Below, piece after piece: positions 34,167-42,914 of a stretch of DNA of 64,000 nt. A program made the position numbers and the translations under genes. The stretch covers positions 248,001-312,000 of the forward strand of contig NZ_JACSQM010000003.1 of NCBI RefSeq assembly GCF_014836645.1, in the 5' to 3' direction. The DNA is from Fictibacillus norfolkensis. GTDB taxonomy: Bacteria; Bacillota; Bacilli; Bacillales; Fictibacillaceae. Numbering within the stretch: position 1 is the first letter of the stretch; each line of letters opens with the position of its first letter. The notes below the pieces were generated by a model. It saw only the letters and a program-made list of their open reading frames with translations. It was not told the DNA's origin and searched no databases.

Positions 34167-35474
34167 TTATGACGATACCATTTCACTGACCTTCGTGAGC
34201 TGTTTCTCAATCACGTTCAAACCTTTAAGAAGCTGTTCATCAGAGATTACGAGTGGAGAGAGAATACGGATAACGTTACTGTAAAGACCAGCCCCCATAA
34301 TGGCTACTCCATTTTGGTTACAAAGTGCAATGATTTTTTTCGCACGATCCGGGTCAGGTGTTTTCGTCACTTTATCTTTCACGATCTCGAGTGCACACAT
34401 GGCTCCTATACCTCTGACATCACCGATAAATTCGTATTGGTCTCTCCATTTTGAAAAGGTATTGGTGATCATTTCACCAATCTGATTTGCTCTTGTCAAC
34501 AATCCTTCTTCTTCAATCATTGAGATAACCTCTAACGCGGCAACACATCCTAATGGACTTCCTCCATAGGTACCCCCGATTTCACCTGGCGCTGGTGCAT
34601 CCATGATTTCCGCTCTGCCTGTTACAGCTGAGATCGGCAGGCCTGCCGCTATCGATTTTGACATCGTCATGAGGTCTGGGACAACATCAAAATGTTCCAT
34701 CGCAAACATTTTTCCTGTACGACCGAAGCCAGTCTGTATCTCATCAGCGATTAACAGGATATTGTATTTATCACAAATCTCGCGAAGACCTTTAACGAAT
34801 GTTTTCGAAGGAATAACGAATCCACCCTCCCCTTGAACGGGTTCAAAGATGATCGCTGCAATTTCCTCAGGTGGAACCTCGCCTAAGAAGAAGTCTTCGA
34901 ATTTCTTTAAGATCGCTCTATCGGTTTCCTCCACATTACGATCTTCTCGGTAATAATATGGATAGGGCATCTTATACGTTTCTGGCGCAAAAGGTCCAAA
35001 CTCAAACTTGTATGGTTTTACTTTGCTTGTTAAACTCATGGCGAGCAACGTCCTGCCGTGAAATCCTCGTTCGAATGAGATGATGGCTTTTCTGCCTGTG
35101 AATTTTCTGGAGATCTTAACAGCGTTTTCTACAGCTTCTGCACCACTGTTTAAAAAGAACGTTTTCTTATGATGGTCTCCTGGTGTGATGTCGTTTAATT
35201 TTTCTGCAAGCTGAACGTAAGGTTCGTACATCATCACGTGAAAACATGGGTGAATATATTTTTCTACTTGGTTTTTTAGGGCTTCAACTACTCTAGGCGG
35301 ACAATGACCAACGTTTAATGTTCCGATTGCTCCAGCAAAATCAATATATTCGTTACCATCTACATCAACCATCGTACTTCCGCTAGCATGATCCACAAAA
35401 TTCAAGACCGTATTAAAAGGACCTCTTGGGACGTTTAATTCTTTTCGCTTTAATAACTCTTCTGATTTCTTCAT
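34167..35474 (-). CDS. gabT: Class III aminotransferase, GABA type
   Basis: A 435-residue PLP enzyme of the GABA/omega-amino acid aminotransferase family. Marks are NSGAEAVENAVKISRKFTGR, FERGFHGRTLLAMSLT, EPVQGEGGF, LIADEIQTGFGRTG and the PLP lysine in MSKSIAAGLP. It would convert 4-aminobutyrate (or a related omega-amine) and 2-oxoglutarate to succinate semialdehyde and glutamate. Placed last in the operon after the deacylase, it fits the final step of beta-lysine breakdown. The start overlaps the deacylase stop by 4 bases (ATGA). The yod operon of B. subtilis lacks this gene, so it is an added step. Confidence 0.85.
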   Translation of the reverse strand: MKKSEELLKRKELNVPRGPFNTVLNFVDHASGSTMVDVDGNEYIDFAGAIGTLNVGHCPPRVVEALKNQVEKYIHPCFHVMMYEPYVQLAEKLNDITPGDHHKKTFFLNSGAEAVENAVKISRKFTGRKAIISFERGFHGRTLLAMSLTSKVKPYKFEFGPFAPETYKMPYPYYYREDRNVEETDRAILKKFEDFFLGEVPPEEIAAIIFEPVQGEGGFVIPSKTFVKGLREICDKYNILLIADEIQTGFGRTGKMFAMEHFDVVPDLMTMSKSIAAGLPISAVTGRAEIMDAPAPGEIGGTYGGSPLGCVAALEVISMIEEEGLLTRANQIGEMITNTFSKWRDQYEFIGDVRGIGAMCALEIVKDKVTKTPDPDRAKKIIALCNQNGVAIMGAGLYSNVIRILSPLVISDEQLLKGLNVIEKQLTKVSEMVSS

Positions 35475-36733
35475 CTATTCTCGCCTCCACACCAGTCATA
35501 GATCGTTAAAGCTATGATCTCAGCAGCTTCCATGATCTTCGAAATCTCAATATATTCGTTTGGATAATGTGCGACCCCTGTAACTCCTGGCCCGAACACG
35601 ATCGCCGGAGTGTCGCCGACATGAGATAATAAGCCGCCATCAGTTCCCCATGGAGACGCTTCGATGATGGGTTGCTCTCCAACTACATCTTCAAAATTCT
35701 TTAAGAGCATGTTCATGAGAGGATGTTGTGTTTCAATCAAACCTGGCAGCCACTGTGCACCAAACCATTCTACAGAGATCTTATGCTCTTCTAGCCACGG
35801 GTCTGAAACATTTAATAGATAGCTCTGAAGTTCGTTTTTTACTTCTTCCAATGTTTCATTAGGAGCAACGCCTATTCTTCCTTCAATTTCAACCGTATCT
35901 GGAACAGACGACGGCCAGTTTCCTCCTGAGATCTTCCCTACATTGATCGGAACGGGGATGGGAATATCTTTGTATAGAGGATCTGTCACTCTATCATTTC
36001 TGATGATTTCCAATTGTTTAATAGCATCTAGTACGACTACCGCTTTTTCGATAGCACTAACTCCTTCATAGCGAGTTCCCCCATGTGCCGCTTTTCCTTT
36101 TACGGTTAGCCGGAACCACATAGAACCTTGCTGAGCAGGAAAGATCTTCATATTCGTAGGTTCGGGAATAATGGCAGCATCTGCTTTGTACCCTCGTAAA
36201 ACTGCAGCGAGCGTTCCTGCACCGCCACTCTCTTCTTCTATGACACTATGAAAGAGTAGATCGCCTTTTAACTGAACCCCTGTTTCTTTAAGTGCTTGAA
36301 TGGCTAGTAAGAGGGAGAGGTTTCCACCTTTCATATCTGTTGATCCTCTGCCGTAGAGTCTACCATCTATTATTTTGCCACTGTAAGGCGGATCGTTCCA
36401 TTGGTTAATATCACCTTCTGGCACGACATCCACATGACCGTTTAGAACAAGTGAACGCCCGTTTCCTTTTCCCCGCCAGATTCCAACAACATTAGGACTT
36501 GTACTGAAATCTGTCCGGCTTGCACAAAAATTAGGATGTTTCGCTAACTCTTCTCCATCCGGATACCACATATCAACCTCGAGTCCCATTTCCTCAAGTT
36601 TTCTTGCAATCAATTTTTGTACACCCGTTTCATTTCCAGTCGTGCTCGCTTCTTGAACCGTTTTTTGTAAAAAATGAATGGCGTTTTCTTGTTCGCCCAT
36701 CAACCAGTTTGAGAGTTTTTCTTTAACTAACAT
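35471..36733 (-). CDS. yodQ: M20-family amidohydrolase/deacylase (YodQ-like)
   Basis: A 420-residue zinc-dependent peptidase of the ArgE/DapE group. The metal ligands and catalytic residues appear as GHVDVVPEGD (H, D), GSTDMKGGNLS (D), IEEESGGAGTL (E-E) and IIPEPTNM (E). The B. subtilis counterpart is YodQ. In this operon it fits removal of the acetyl group from 4-acetamidobutyrate, giving GABA for the next gene. That substrate is inferred from neighbours; an acetylornithine or succinyl-DAP role would not fit the setting. GGGAGGTAAAAT precedes the ATG. Overlaps the gabT-type gene by 4 bases. Confidence 0.82.
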   Translation of the reverse strand: MLVKEKLSNWLMGEQENAIHFLQKTVQEASTTGNETGVQKLIARKLEEMGLEVDMWYPDGEELAKHPNFCASRTDFSTSPNVVGIWRGKGNGRSLVLNGHVDVVPEGDINQWNDPPYSGKIIDGRLYGRGSTDMKGGNLSLLLAIQALKETGVQLKGDLLFHSVIEEESGGAGTLAAVLRGYKADAAIIPEPTNMKIFPAQQGSMWFRLTVKGKAAHGGTRYEGVSAIEKAVVVLDAIKQLEIIRNDRVTDPLYKDIPIPVPINVGKISGGNWPSSVPDTVEIEGRIGVAPNETLEEVKNELQSYLLNVSDPWLEEHKISVEWFGAQWLPGLIETQHPLMNMLLKNFEDVVGEQPIIEASPWGTDGGLLSHVGDTPAIVFGPGVTGVAHYPNEYIEISKIMEAAEIIALTIYDWCGGENR

Positions 36734-36752
36734 ATTTTACCTCCCTAACTTC

Positions 36753-37415
36753 TCATTGGAAAACAGATATGTGTTCATCTACAACAATAGAAGCACCTGT
36801 TGTCTGGATAACTTCCTCTACCGTATATGGGCTCATGATCTCACGAAGATAAAGTTTTCCATCTTCACAGTGAAAAACGGCTTTCTCTGTGATAATCATG
36901 TCTGCGCCTTCCTTGACCGTAAGCGGAAGAGAGCAGTCTTTAACAATCTTAGGATTTCCGTACTTATCCGTATGGTTCATTAAAATAATGACTTTCTTTG
37001 CTTTTTGTGCAAGATCGATCGCTCCACCCATTCCAGGAACCCGCTTTCCTGGGACGATCCAATTTGCTATATCTCCTTTTTCACTCACTTCTAGTGCTCC
37101 TAATATGGTTACATCAAGCAATCCCTTTCTAATGATTCCGAATGCCGTGGCGCTGTCAAAGTAAGAAGCTCCTGGCTTGATGGAAACTGGATATCCTCCG
37201 GCATTCGATAGGTTACCATCTTCACTTCCTGCTTGTGGTGACCCACCCATGCCTAAGATACCGTTTTCTGTATGCAGCATTATATGTAGGTCTTTTTCAA
37301 TATAATCTGCAACAAGCGTGGGAATACCGATTCCAAGGTTAACGATCATTCCATTACTTATTTCGAGGGCTGCCCTTCTTGCGATCCTGTGCCTTGTTTC
37401 AGTTCCCAAACCCAT
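36753..37415 (-). CDS. yodR: CoA transferase, beta subunit (YodR/ScoB-like)
   Basis: A 220-residue subunit of a 3-oxoacid CoA transferase. It opens MGLGTETRHRIARRAALEI, followed by VNLGIGIPTLV and the catalytic-glutamate motif LHTENGILGMGG. With YodS it would move CoA from acetyl- or succinyl-CoA to a 3-oxo acid, here probably 3-oxo-6-acetamidohexanoate. The ATG lies inside the end of yodS: AAAGGAG sits nine bases ahead of it, giving a 58-base overlap, unusually long but needed to keep the conserved N-terminus. Confidence 0.88.
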   Translation of the reverse strand: MGLGTETRHRIARRAALEISNGMIVNLGIGIPTLVADYIEKDLHIMLHTENGILGMGGSPQAGSEDGNLSNAGGYPVSIKPGASYFDSATAFGIIRKGLLDVTILGALEVSEKGDIANWIVPGKRVPGMGGAIDLAQKAKKVIILMNHTDKYGNPKIVKDCSLPLTVKEGADMIITEKAVFHCEDGKLYLREIMSPYTVEEVIQTTGASIVVDEHISVFQ

Positions 37416-38089
37416 TTCCAGTCCACTCCTTTACTCTGAATGATATAGTCTATAAAGACGCCTGGCGTAACGATCTCTTCCGGATTAAGGGAACCTACGG
37501 GAACGATCTCTTCTACTTCTGCGATTGTTATTTGTCCCGCCATAGCCACGAGTGGATTCGTATTTCGAGCGCTCTTATCATAGATGAGATTTCCATACCG
37601 ATCGGCTTTTTTGGCATAAACGATCGCCACGTCAGCCGTTAAAGCTGGTTCGATCATGTATTCTTTGTTCTTGACCAAGACTTTTTCTTTGTTCGCTTCA
37701 ACAACCGTTCCTAGACCAACATCTACTAAAATACCGCCAAGTCCCATACCTCCAGCTCTTATTTTTTCAGCAAGTGTACCCTGCGGAACAAATTCCACTT
37801 CTAGGGACCCATCTTGCATCTGTTTACCCGCTTCAGGGTTTGAGCCGATATGAGAAGCGATTAATTTTTTTACCCTTTTTTCCGTGATCAGCTTACCGGG
37901 TCCGATCCAAGGGAAACCCGTATCGTTACTTATCAGAAAGATATCATTAATATCTTTTTCTAAAATGAGATTAACAAGAGTTGGAGGAGCACCCACTCCT
38001 CCAAAGCCGCCGACCATAAGTGACATGCCATTATGAAAATAAGAAGAGGCACTTTCTAGTGTGATCTGTTTATCAACACCTTTGGCCAT
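37358..38089 (-). CDS. yodS: CoA transferase, alpha subunit (YodS/ScoA-like)
   Basis: A 243-residue alpha subunit of the same CoA transferase. Marks are DGMSLMVGGFGGVGAPPTLV-type text here as NGMSLMVGGFGGVG, LIASHIGSNPEAGKQM, EFVPQGTLAEKIRAGGMGLGG and the late NPLVAMAGQITIAEVEE segment. It pairs with the downstream beta subunit. The last residues extend through the yodR start, so the two genes overlap by 58 bases and are surely cotranslated. AAAGAGGTG stands ahead of the ATG. The preceding aminotransferase gene (yodT) ends 14 bases away. Confidence 0.88.
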   Translation of the reverse strand: MAKGVDKQITLESASSYFHNGMSLMVGGFGGVGAPPTLVNLILEKDINDIFLISNDTGFPWIGPGKLITEKRVKKLIASHIGSNPEAGKQMQDGSLEVEFVPQGTLAEKIRAGGMGLGGILVDVGLGTVVEANKEKVLVKNKEYMIEPALTADVAIVYAKKADRYGNLIYDKSARNTNPLVAMAGQITIAEVEEIVPVGSLNPEEIVTPGVFIDYIIQSKGVDWKWVWELKQGTGSQEGQPSK

Positions 38090-38103
38090 TCACAACACCT
38101 CTT

Positions 38104-39471
38104 TCAGCTAGTTGCTTCTGTAATATATAAACCTTCTTTAATGAGCAGGGTAGTCAGTTCACCAATGGATTGATCTAGAATATCCATGATATCTGTGATC
38201 TGTTCTTTCGTAACGTTCAACGGCGGAGACAAAAGAATTGAGTCTCCAGAAAATCCAGTTACTCCCCCTACCGCAGGATAAACAAGCAAGCCGTTTTCAA
38301 AACAGATAGATAACAGTCGATCGGTAACTTTTGTAGTGATCTCAAAAGGTTCTCGTGTGATCGGATTTTTAACAAATTCAATGCCACATAACAAACCCTT
38401 GCCTCTTACATCACCGATTAACGGGTACTTCCATTGAAGTCGCTGTAGATGATTGATCAGATACTGTCCCATAACCCGAGCATTGTCCTGAAGTTTATTT
38501 CGTTCCATATAATCAATAACAGCAAGGCAAACAGCAGCAGATTGTGGATTTGCGCTAAACGTGTGTCCGCTCATCACTACTTTACTTCCTGCTTCGATCA
38601 CGTTCATAATTCGGTCTGAAACGATGGTCGCGGCCATCGGTGTATAGCCTGCACTCATGCCTTTTCCTATCGCAATAATGTCAGGAGTTACATTCCAATG
38701 TTCCATCGCGAACATTTTCCCCGTACGGCCCATGCCTGTCATTACTTCATCAGCGATCAGTAAAATATTATATTTATCACAGATCTCTCTAATTTTTCCG
38801 AAGTATTCGTCTGGTGGTACGATCGCTCCTCCAGATGCGCCGATGATCGGTTCCGCGATAAAAGCAGCGATCTGATCTGGTCCGATGGCTTGAATCGATG
38901 ATTCTAAGTCATCTGCACATTTCACACCGCAACCAGGGTATGTTTCTTTTAATGGGCACTGGTAACAATAAGGTGGATGTGCAGCAGGAAAATCTTCCAG
39001 CAATGATGTGAACCGTTGTCGTCTTAGTTTGTGACCGGACATTGACAGTGCGCCAAGTGTTATTCCATGATAACTGGTCCATCGGGATATCATTTTTGTT
39101 TTCGTCATGTTTCCTTGTTCTTGAAAATACTGAATAGCAACCTTAAGTGCTGTCTCGGTTGCTTCTGATCCACTATTTACAAAGAACACTGAATTCAAAT
39201 CTCCTGGCGCATAATGAGCTATTTTTTCCGCTAATTGTTCTGCCGCTTCACTTGTAAACTGCGAACGGTAAACGAAAGATACATGATTTGCTTGATTCCA
39301 CATGGCTTCAGCAACTTCATGTACTCCGTGACCGATATTACACGTGATCGCACCTGACGAGCCATCAATATATTGCTTTCCGTCTTTATCGTATAAATAG
39401 ATTCCTTTGCCATGACTGATAACAGGGTAAGCGCTTCCTAGAACCGGTTTGATGAGATGTGATTTTCTCAT
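38104..39471 (-). CDS. yodT: Class III aminotransferase (YodT-like)
   Basis: A 455-residue PLP aminotransferase. Marks are NSGSEATETALKVAIQYF, SRWTSYHGITLGALSMSGH, EPIIGASGGAIVPPDEYF, LIADEVMTGMGRTG and the PLP lysine in IAIGKGMSAGYTP. The CYQCPLKETYPGCGVKC segment (residues about 170-188) with four cysteines is unusual among aminotransferases but is shared, from memory, with the YodT type. In this pathway it fits removal of the 3-amino group of N6-acetyl-beta-lysine. AAGGAGCC lies ahead of the ATG. First gene of the five-gene run ending at the hairpin at 34126. Confidence 0.85.
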   Translation of the reverse strand: MRKSHLIKPVLGSAYPVISHGKGIYLYDKDGKQYIDGSSGAITCNIGHGVHEVAEAMWNQANHVSFVYRSQFTSEAAEQLAEKIAHYAPGDLNSVFFVNSGSEATETALKVAIQYFQEQGNMTKTKMISRWTSYHGITLGALSMSGHKLRRQRFTSLLEDFPAAHPPYCYQCPLKETYPGCGVKCADDLESSIQAIGPDQIAAFIAEPIIGASGGAIVPPDEYFGKIREICDKYNILLIADEVMTGMGRTGKMFAMEHWNVTPDIIAIGKGMSAGYTPMAATIVSDRIMNVIEAGSKVVMSGHTFSANPQSAAVCLAVIDYMERNKLQDNARVMGQYLINHLQRLQWKYPLIGDVRGKGLLCGIEFVKNPITREPFEITTKVTDRLLSICFENGLLVYPAVGGVTGFSGDSILLSPPLNVTKEQITDIMDILDQSIGELTTLLIKEGLYITEATS

Positions 39472-39518
39472 AAAAAAGGCTCCTTCCTCATGAGGGTTAA
39501 AAAGGGAATATCACTATT

Positions 39519-39577
39519 AAAACAAGGCTGTTTCGTAAACATTGTTGTCAAAAGACCAATCTTTTAAGAAACAGCCT
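39519..39577 (-). terminator. Nested hairpin between yokU and yodT
   Basis: Outer arms AGGCTGTTTC / GAAACAGCCT (39525-39534 and 39568-39577) enclose a smaller AAAAGA-CCAA-TCTTTT hairpin; the reverse strand continues TTGTTTT. A terminator for the kamA-yokU transcript is likely, possibly partly read through into yodT. Confidence 0.65.
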
Positions 39578-39607
39578 AAAACAAGATACTCCCTTACTCT
39601 ACTGATG

Positions 39608-39880
39608 TTACAACTTAAAATAATTTTTCTTTAAAAACCTCGGTATGCTCATTAATTCTGTATAGGAAATCGTTGAATCTATCTTCTTTGTATCTATTAA
39701 CATGAGTTGATCTTCAATTTCATCTACAATATGATCTTCTTGATATTCCATACCGCAAGAAGAACAGGATACAGAAGGGATTACAGTTATTTGGACGGCT
39801 CTTGAACCATCCGGCAGTTCCCAATACCCTGTCAATCCTGCCTGCTCTGCTTCTTCATTCTCACACCATAAGCACTTCAT
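39608..39880 (-). CDS. yokU: YokU-family zinc-finger protein
   Basis: A 90-residue protein with two CxxC pairs, CLWC near residue 3 and CSSC near residue 38, of the YgiT-type zinc-finger or YokU family. In Bacillus relatives, yokU lies directly after kamA, as here, 13 bases downstream. Its function is unknown; a small partner or regulator of lysine 2,3-aminomutase is possible but unproven. I start at ATG 39880, with GAGGAGG five bases ahead; the frame upstream of it overlaps the kamA end. Confidence 0.88.
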   Translation of the reverse strand: MKCLWCENEEAEQAGLTGYWELPDGSRAVQITVIPSVSCSSCGMEYQEDHIVDEIEDQLMLIDTKKIDSTISYTELMSIPRFLKKNYFKL

Positions 39881-39893
39881 GTTATCCTCCTCT

Positions 39894-41318
39894 CTATGCA
39901 TTTCTTTCTTCAGTAGTCGCTGAAATTCCTTCGTCTTTTGTCTGTTCAAACTTATATTTTTTCTCTTTCAATTCATCACGTTTGTCACGCTTATCTTTTA
40001 ATGAACTATGCTCCGGATTCGTATCATAATCTTCTCTTCGTTCAAGGCGTTTTAATCCTTCCGGAACCAGGTTGAACGCTTCATCGCTCATGAGTGCCGA
40101 AACTCCGATCGCAGGTTTGATGTGATCGGTTCCCATCACTTCATTGAAATAAGCGTCCGCTGTTCCAGCTTGATAGTTCTGAGGCTCAGGATAAGAAGTA
40201 ATCACACCTTCAAAATTACGAAGCACTACCTTTTCTGGTGATTGAGAGATGAGATAGTTTGGCTGAACAGCTATCTTCCCTCCGCCTCCTGGAGCATCTA
40301 CTACGAATGTTGGAACAGCGTAACCAGAAGTATGACCACGCAAACCTTCTATAATCTCTAAACCTTTAGAAACAGGTGCACGGAAATGACCTATTCCTTC
40401 AGACAGATCACATTGGTAGATATAATATGGTCTTACTCTAATTTTCACTAGATCATGCATCAGCTTTTTCATAATTGGAACACTATCATTGATTCCTGCA
40501 AGAATAACAGATTGATTGCCTACAGGAACTCCGGCATTCGCAAGCATCTCACAGGCTTTTTTAGATTCTTCTGTAATTTCGATCGAAGTGTTGAAATGCG
40601 TGTTCAACCAAACTGGGTGATATTTCTTTAAAATATTGCATAGGTTTTCTGTAATTCTTTGCGGGAAAACGACTGGAGCACGTGTTCCAATCCGAATGAT
40701 CTCAAGATGAGGTATTTCTCTTAAGTTCTTTAATATATATTCTAAGATGTTGTCATTAATTAATAACCCGTCGCCGCCTGAGATCAAACAGTCCCTAACT
40801 TGTGGATTGTTTCGAATATAGTTAATGGCTGCATCCAATTGTTTCTTTGGTACACCCATACCAATCTGCCCAGAAAAACGTCTTCTCGTACAATAACGGC
40901 AATACATGGAGCACTGATTCGTTACAAGGAAAAGAACACGGTCAGGATAGCGATGTGTAAGACCTGGAACAGGCGAATCTTCATCTTCATGTAAAGGATC
41001 TTCCAAGTCATATTTCGTCTTTAAGATCTCCTTACCGATCGGAACGGACTGCATACGAATCGGACATCTAGGGTCATCTTGATCCATGAGCCATGCATAA
41101 TAAGGTGTAATGTTTAACGGTATTGTCATCGTGGAGATCTTAACGCCTTCTTCTTCTTCAGGCGTCAAGTTAATGATGCTCTTAAGATCTTTTAAATTTC
41201 TGATGGTGTTAGTCAGCTGCCAAAGCCAATCATTCCATTGGTCTTCTGTAACATCTTTCCATAATTCAAATTCACTCCAATGTTTCTTTGGTTTGAATAA
41301 TCCATTCACTACAGGCAT
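39894..41318 (-). CDS. kamA: L-lysine 2,3-aminomutase
   Basis: A radical-SAM, PLP-dependent enzyme that moves the alpha-amino group of L-lysine to carbon 3, giving L-beta-lysine. The radical-SAM cluster cysteines are Cys136, Cys140 and Cys143 in TNQCSMYCRYCTRRRF, and the PLP lysine is Lys348 in DAPGGGGKIAVQPNY. The 474-residue length matches the Bacillus form (YodO/KamA), including its charged C-terminal tail. AAAGGAGG lies ahead of the ATG. It is transcribed from its own sigma-54 promoter, followed by yokU. EF-P modification (EpmB) is unlikely because the protein is longer and in a catabolic set. Confidence 0.95.
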   Translation of the reverse strand: MPVVNGLFKPKKHWSEFELWKDVTEDQWNDWLWQLTNTIRNLKDLKSIINLTPEEEEGVKISTMTIPLNITPYYAWLMDQDDPRCPIRMQSVPIGKEILKTKYDLEDPLHEDEDSPVPGLTHRYPDRVLFLVTNQCSMYCRYCTRRRFSGQIGMGVPKKQLDAAINYIRNNPQVRDCLISGGDGLLINDNILEYILKNLREIPHLEIIRIGTRAPVVFPQRITENLCNILKKYHPVWLNTHFNTSIEITEESKKACEMLANAGVPVGNQSVILAGINDSVPIMKKLMHDLVKIRVRPYYIYQCDLSEGIGHFRAPVSKGLEIIEGLRGHTSGYAVPTFVVDAPGGGGKIAVQPNYLISQSPEKVVLRNFEGVITSYPEPQNYQAGTADAYFNEVMGTDHIKPAIGVSALMSDEAFNLVPEGLKRLERREDYDTNPEHSSLKDKRDKRDELKEKKYKFEQTKDEGISATTEERNA

Positions 41319-41353
41319 TCTAATGACCTCCTTTATTTCTACACTGTTAATTC

Positions 41354-41371
41354 ATGCAAGAATCGTGCCAA
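41354..41371 (-). promoter_or_regulatory. Sigma-54 (SigL) promoter of kamA
   Basis: Reverse strand TTGGCACGATTCTTGCAT: GG at -24 and GC at -12 with the exact consensus spacing (TGGCAC-N5-TTGCA). About 36 bases ahead of the kamA start. It predicts dependence on an activator, which is encoded next door. Confidence 0.9.
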
Positions 41372-41444
41372 GTTACAGAAAGTTCAGAATATAACTATTT
41401 ATCCTATAGTTTATGCATCATCTTTACAATATGGGCCGATTAAT

Positions 41445-41490
41445 AAAACAAAAATGAACTGCCGAAAATTCAGCAGTTCATTTTTGTTTT
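41445..41490 (-). terminator. Terminator of the sigma-54 activator gene
   Basis: 18-base arms AAAACAAAAATGAACTGC / GCAGTTCATTTTTGTTTT with a 10-base loop, overlapping the TGA stop at 41478. T-rich on the reverse side. Confidence 0.85.
41460..41475. promoter_or_regulatory. Candidate activator binding site upstream of kamA
   Basis: TGCCGAAAATTCAGCA, a near-perfect dyad (TGCCGAA-AA-TTCAGCA). Its centre lies about 98 bases upstream of the -24 element of kamA, the usual distance for a sigma-54 enhancer. A close copy (13 or more of 16 matching) lies at 42915-42930. It is also part of the loop and arm of the terminator, so selection on the hairpin is an alternative. Confidence 0.5.
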
Positions 41491-42875
41491 ATTTTATATT
41501 GCAGAGTTTGTCTAGGTACTCCTAAAATTTTTGCAGCTTGAAGAATATTGCCAGAAGTATGTTGGAGTGCCATCTCTATGATCTGTTTTTCATAATCTCC
41601 TAGTGCCTGTCTCAATGAAGGTATGGTTGTTAATTCTTTTCTAAATCCTGCATCAAGTTCATTATTGATCGTTACATGTCTTGGAAGTAATGATACCTCG
41701 ATCAATGAATCATCTTCAGCGAAATTCATACAGTGCTCGATCGCATGCTTGAGTTCTCGAACATTGCCTGGCCAAGAATAACGTTTTATGAGATTTTCAG
41801 CTTCAGGTGTAACTCCTCGTACCTTTTTTCCAAAGTTAAGATTAAAATAGTCTACAAAATGTTTCACTAAGAATGCAATATCCCCTTTTCTTTGCCTTAA
41901 CGGGGGCAGTTCAAAATAAACAACATTCAATCGATAATAAAGGTCCCTTCGCAGCTTTCCTTTATCCATACAAAGATCCGGTCGTTCGTTTAACGCAGAA
42001 ATAATCCTAACATCCACGCTTCGAGAAACATGACTTCCTATCCGCTCTACTACACCTTCTTGTACGACCCTCAAGAGCTTTGCTTGCAATTCAACTGGCA
42101 TTGAATTGAGTTCATCTAAGAATAAAGTGCCTCCATCTGCTAGTTCAAACACTCCTGGCCGATCGATGGCACCAGTAAAACTGCCTTTTGTTGTTCCGAA
42201 TAATATCCCTTCAAGCAGAGGTCCCGGAATCGCGGCGCAGTTTTGAACGACAAACGGATGGGACGCACGTTTAGAAGAATTGTGTATCGCTTGAACAAAC
42301 ATCTCTTTACCAGTGCCTGTTTCTCCATATAACATGATCGGCGAGTTGGTTTGAGAAGCTTGGTTACATTGTAATTTAACCTCTTTTAGCTCGGGATCGT
42401 CCGTGATGATATCAGTAAAATGATAAGCAGCAAACGGTTGATCTTTATTTGTTTTTTTCTTAACTTTCATCTTTTTTTGCAGATCGATCAGCTGTTCAGA
42501 AAGCACTTTTATTTTCGATAGATCTTTCGCTACCTCAACAGCACCTATCAGTTCTCCATTCAACCAGAGTGGCAGCGTAGAATTCACCGTATCGATCTGT
42601 TTACCTTTGCGATTCGTGTAGGATTGATGTTCATTATAGATGGGTTTACCTGTTTCTATTACTTTGATTAGTGTGCTTGTTTCCTTTGTTAGAGATGGAA
42701 ACGCATCAAGTACATGATGATGATGAACCTCGTCTGATGTTAAACCATCTAATGATGCAGCCACCGAATTATAAAAAATAGTAATTCCATCTGCATCAAC
42801 TACATGTATACCCTCATCGATCGTCTTTAATATGGCATTTAAAGTTTCTGCTGTTTCTAATGATTTAGATATCAT
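41478..42875 (-). CDS. Sigma-54 dependent transcriptional activator with PAS domain
   Basis: A 465-residue bacterial enhancer-binding protein of the RocR kind. N-terminal PAS domain (residues about 10-115), AAA+ ATPase domain with Walker A GETGTGKE (184-191), the sigma-54 contact loop GSFTGA (231-236, a variant of GAFTGA), Walker B GGTLFLDE (248-255) and a C-terminal Fis-type helix-turn-helix NILQAAKILGVPRQTLQYKI. It would sense a lysine-derived or other signal through the PAS domain and activate kamA. I use ATG 42875, with GGTGGTGAT four bases ahead; the upstream TTG (42890) lacks a site. Lies between kamA and the acetyltransferase gene. Confidence 0.9.
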   Translation of the reverse strand: MISKSLETAETLNAILKTIDEGIHVVDADGITIFYNSVAASLDGLTSDEVHHHHVLDAFPSLTKETSTLIKVIETGKPIYNEHQSYTNRKGKQIDTVNSTLPLWLNGELIGAVEVAKDLSKIKVLSEQLIDLQKKMKVKKKTNKDQPFAAYHFTDIITDDPELKEVKLQCNQASQTNSPIMLYGETGTGKEMFVQAIHNSSKRASHPFVVQNCAAIPGPLLEGILFGTTKGSFTGAIDRPGVFELADGGTLFLDELNSMPVELQAKLLRVVQEGVVERIGSHVSRSVDVRIISALNERPDLCMDKGKLRRDLYYRLNVVYFELPPLRQRKGDIAFLVKHFVDYFNLNFGKKVRGVTPEAENLIKRYSWPGNVRELKHAIEHCMNFAEDDSLIEVSLLPRHVTINNELDAGFRKELTTIPSLRQALGDYEKQIIEMALQHTSGNILQAAKILGVPRQTLQYKIKQK

Positions 42876-42914
42876 AAAGATCACCACCAAGAGTGCTTAA
42901 ATTTTGTCACTATA

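Noticed and set aside
39525..39577. Possible sigma-54 promoter ahead of yodT (TTGGTCTTTTGACAACA)
   Set aside because: Lacks the GG/GC pair at the correct spacing; it is part of a nested hairpin, so only a terminator is called.
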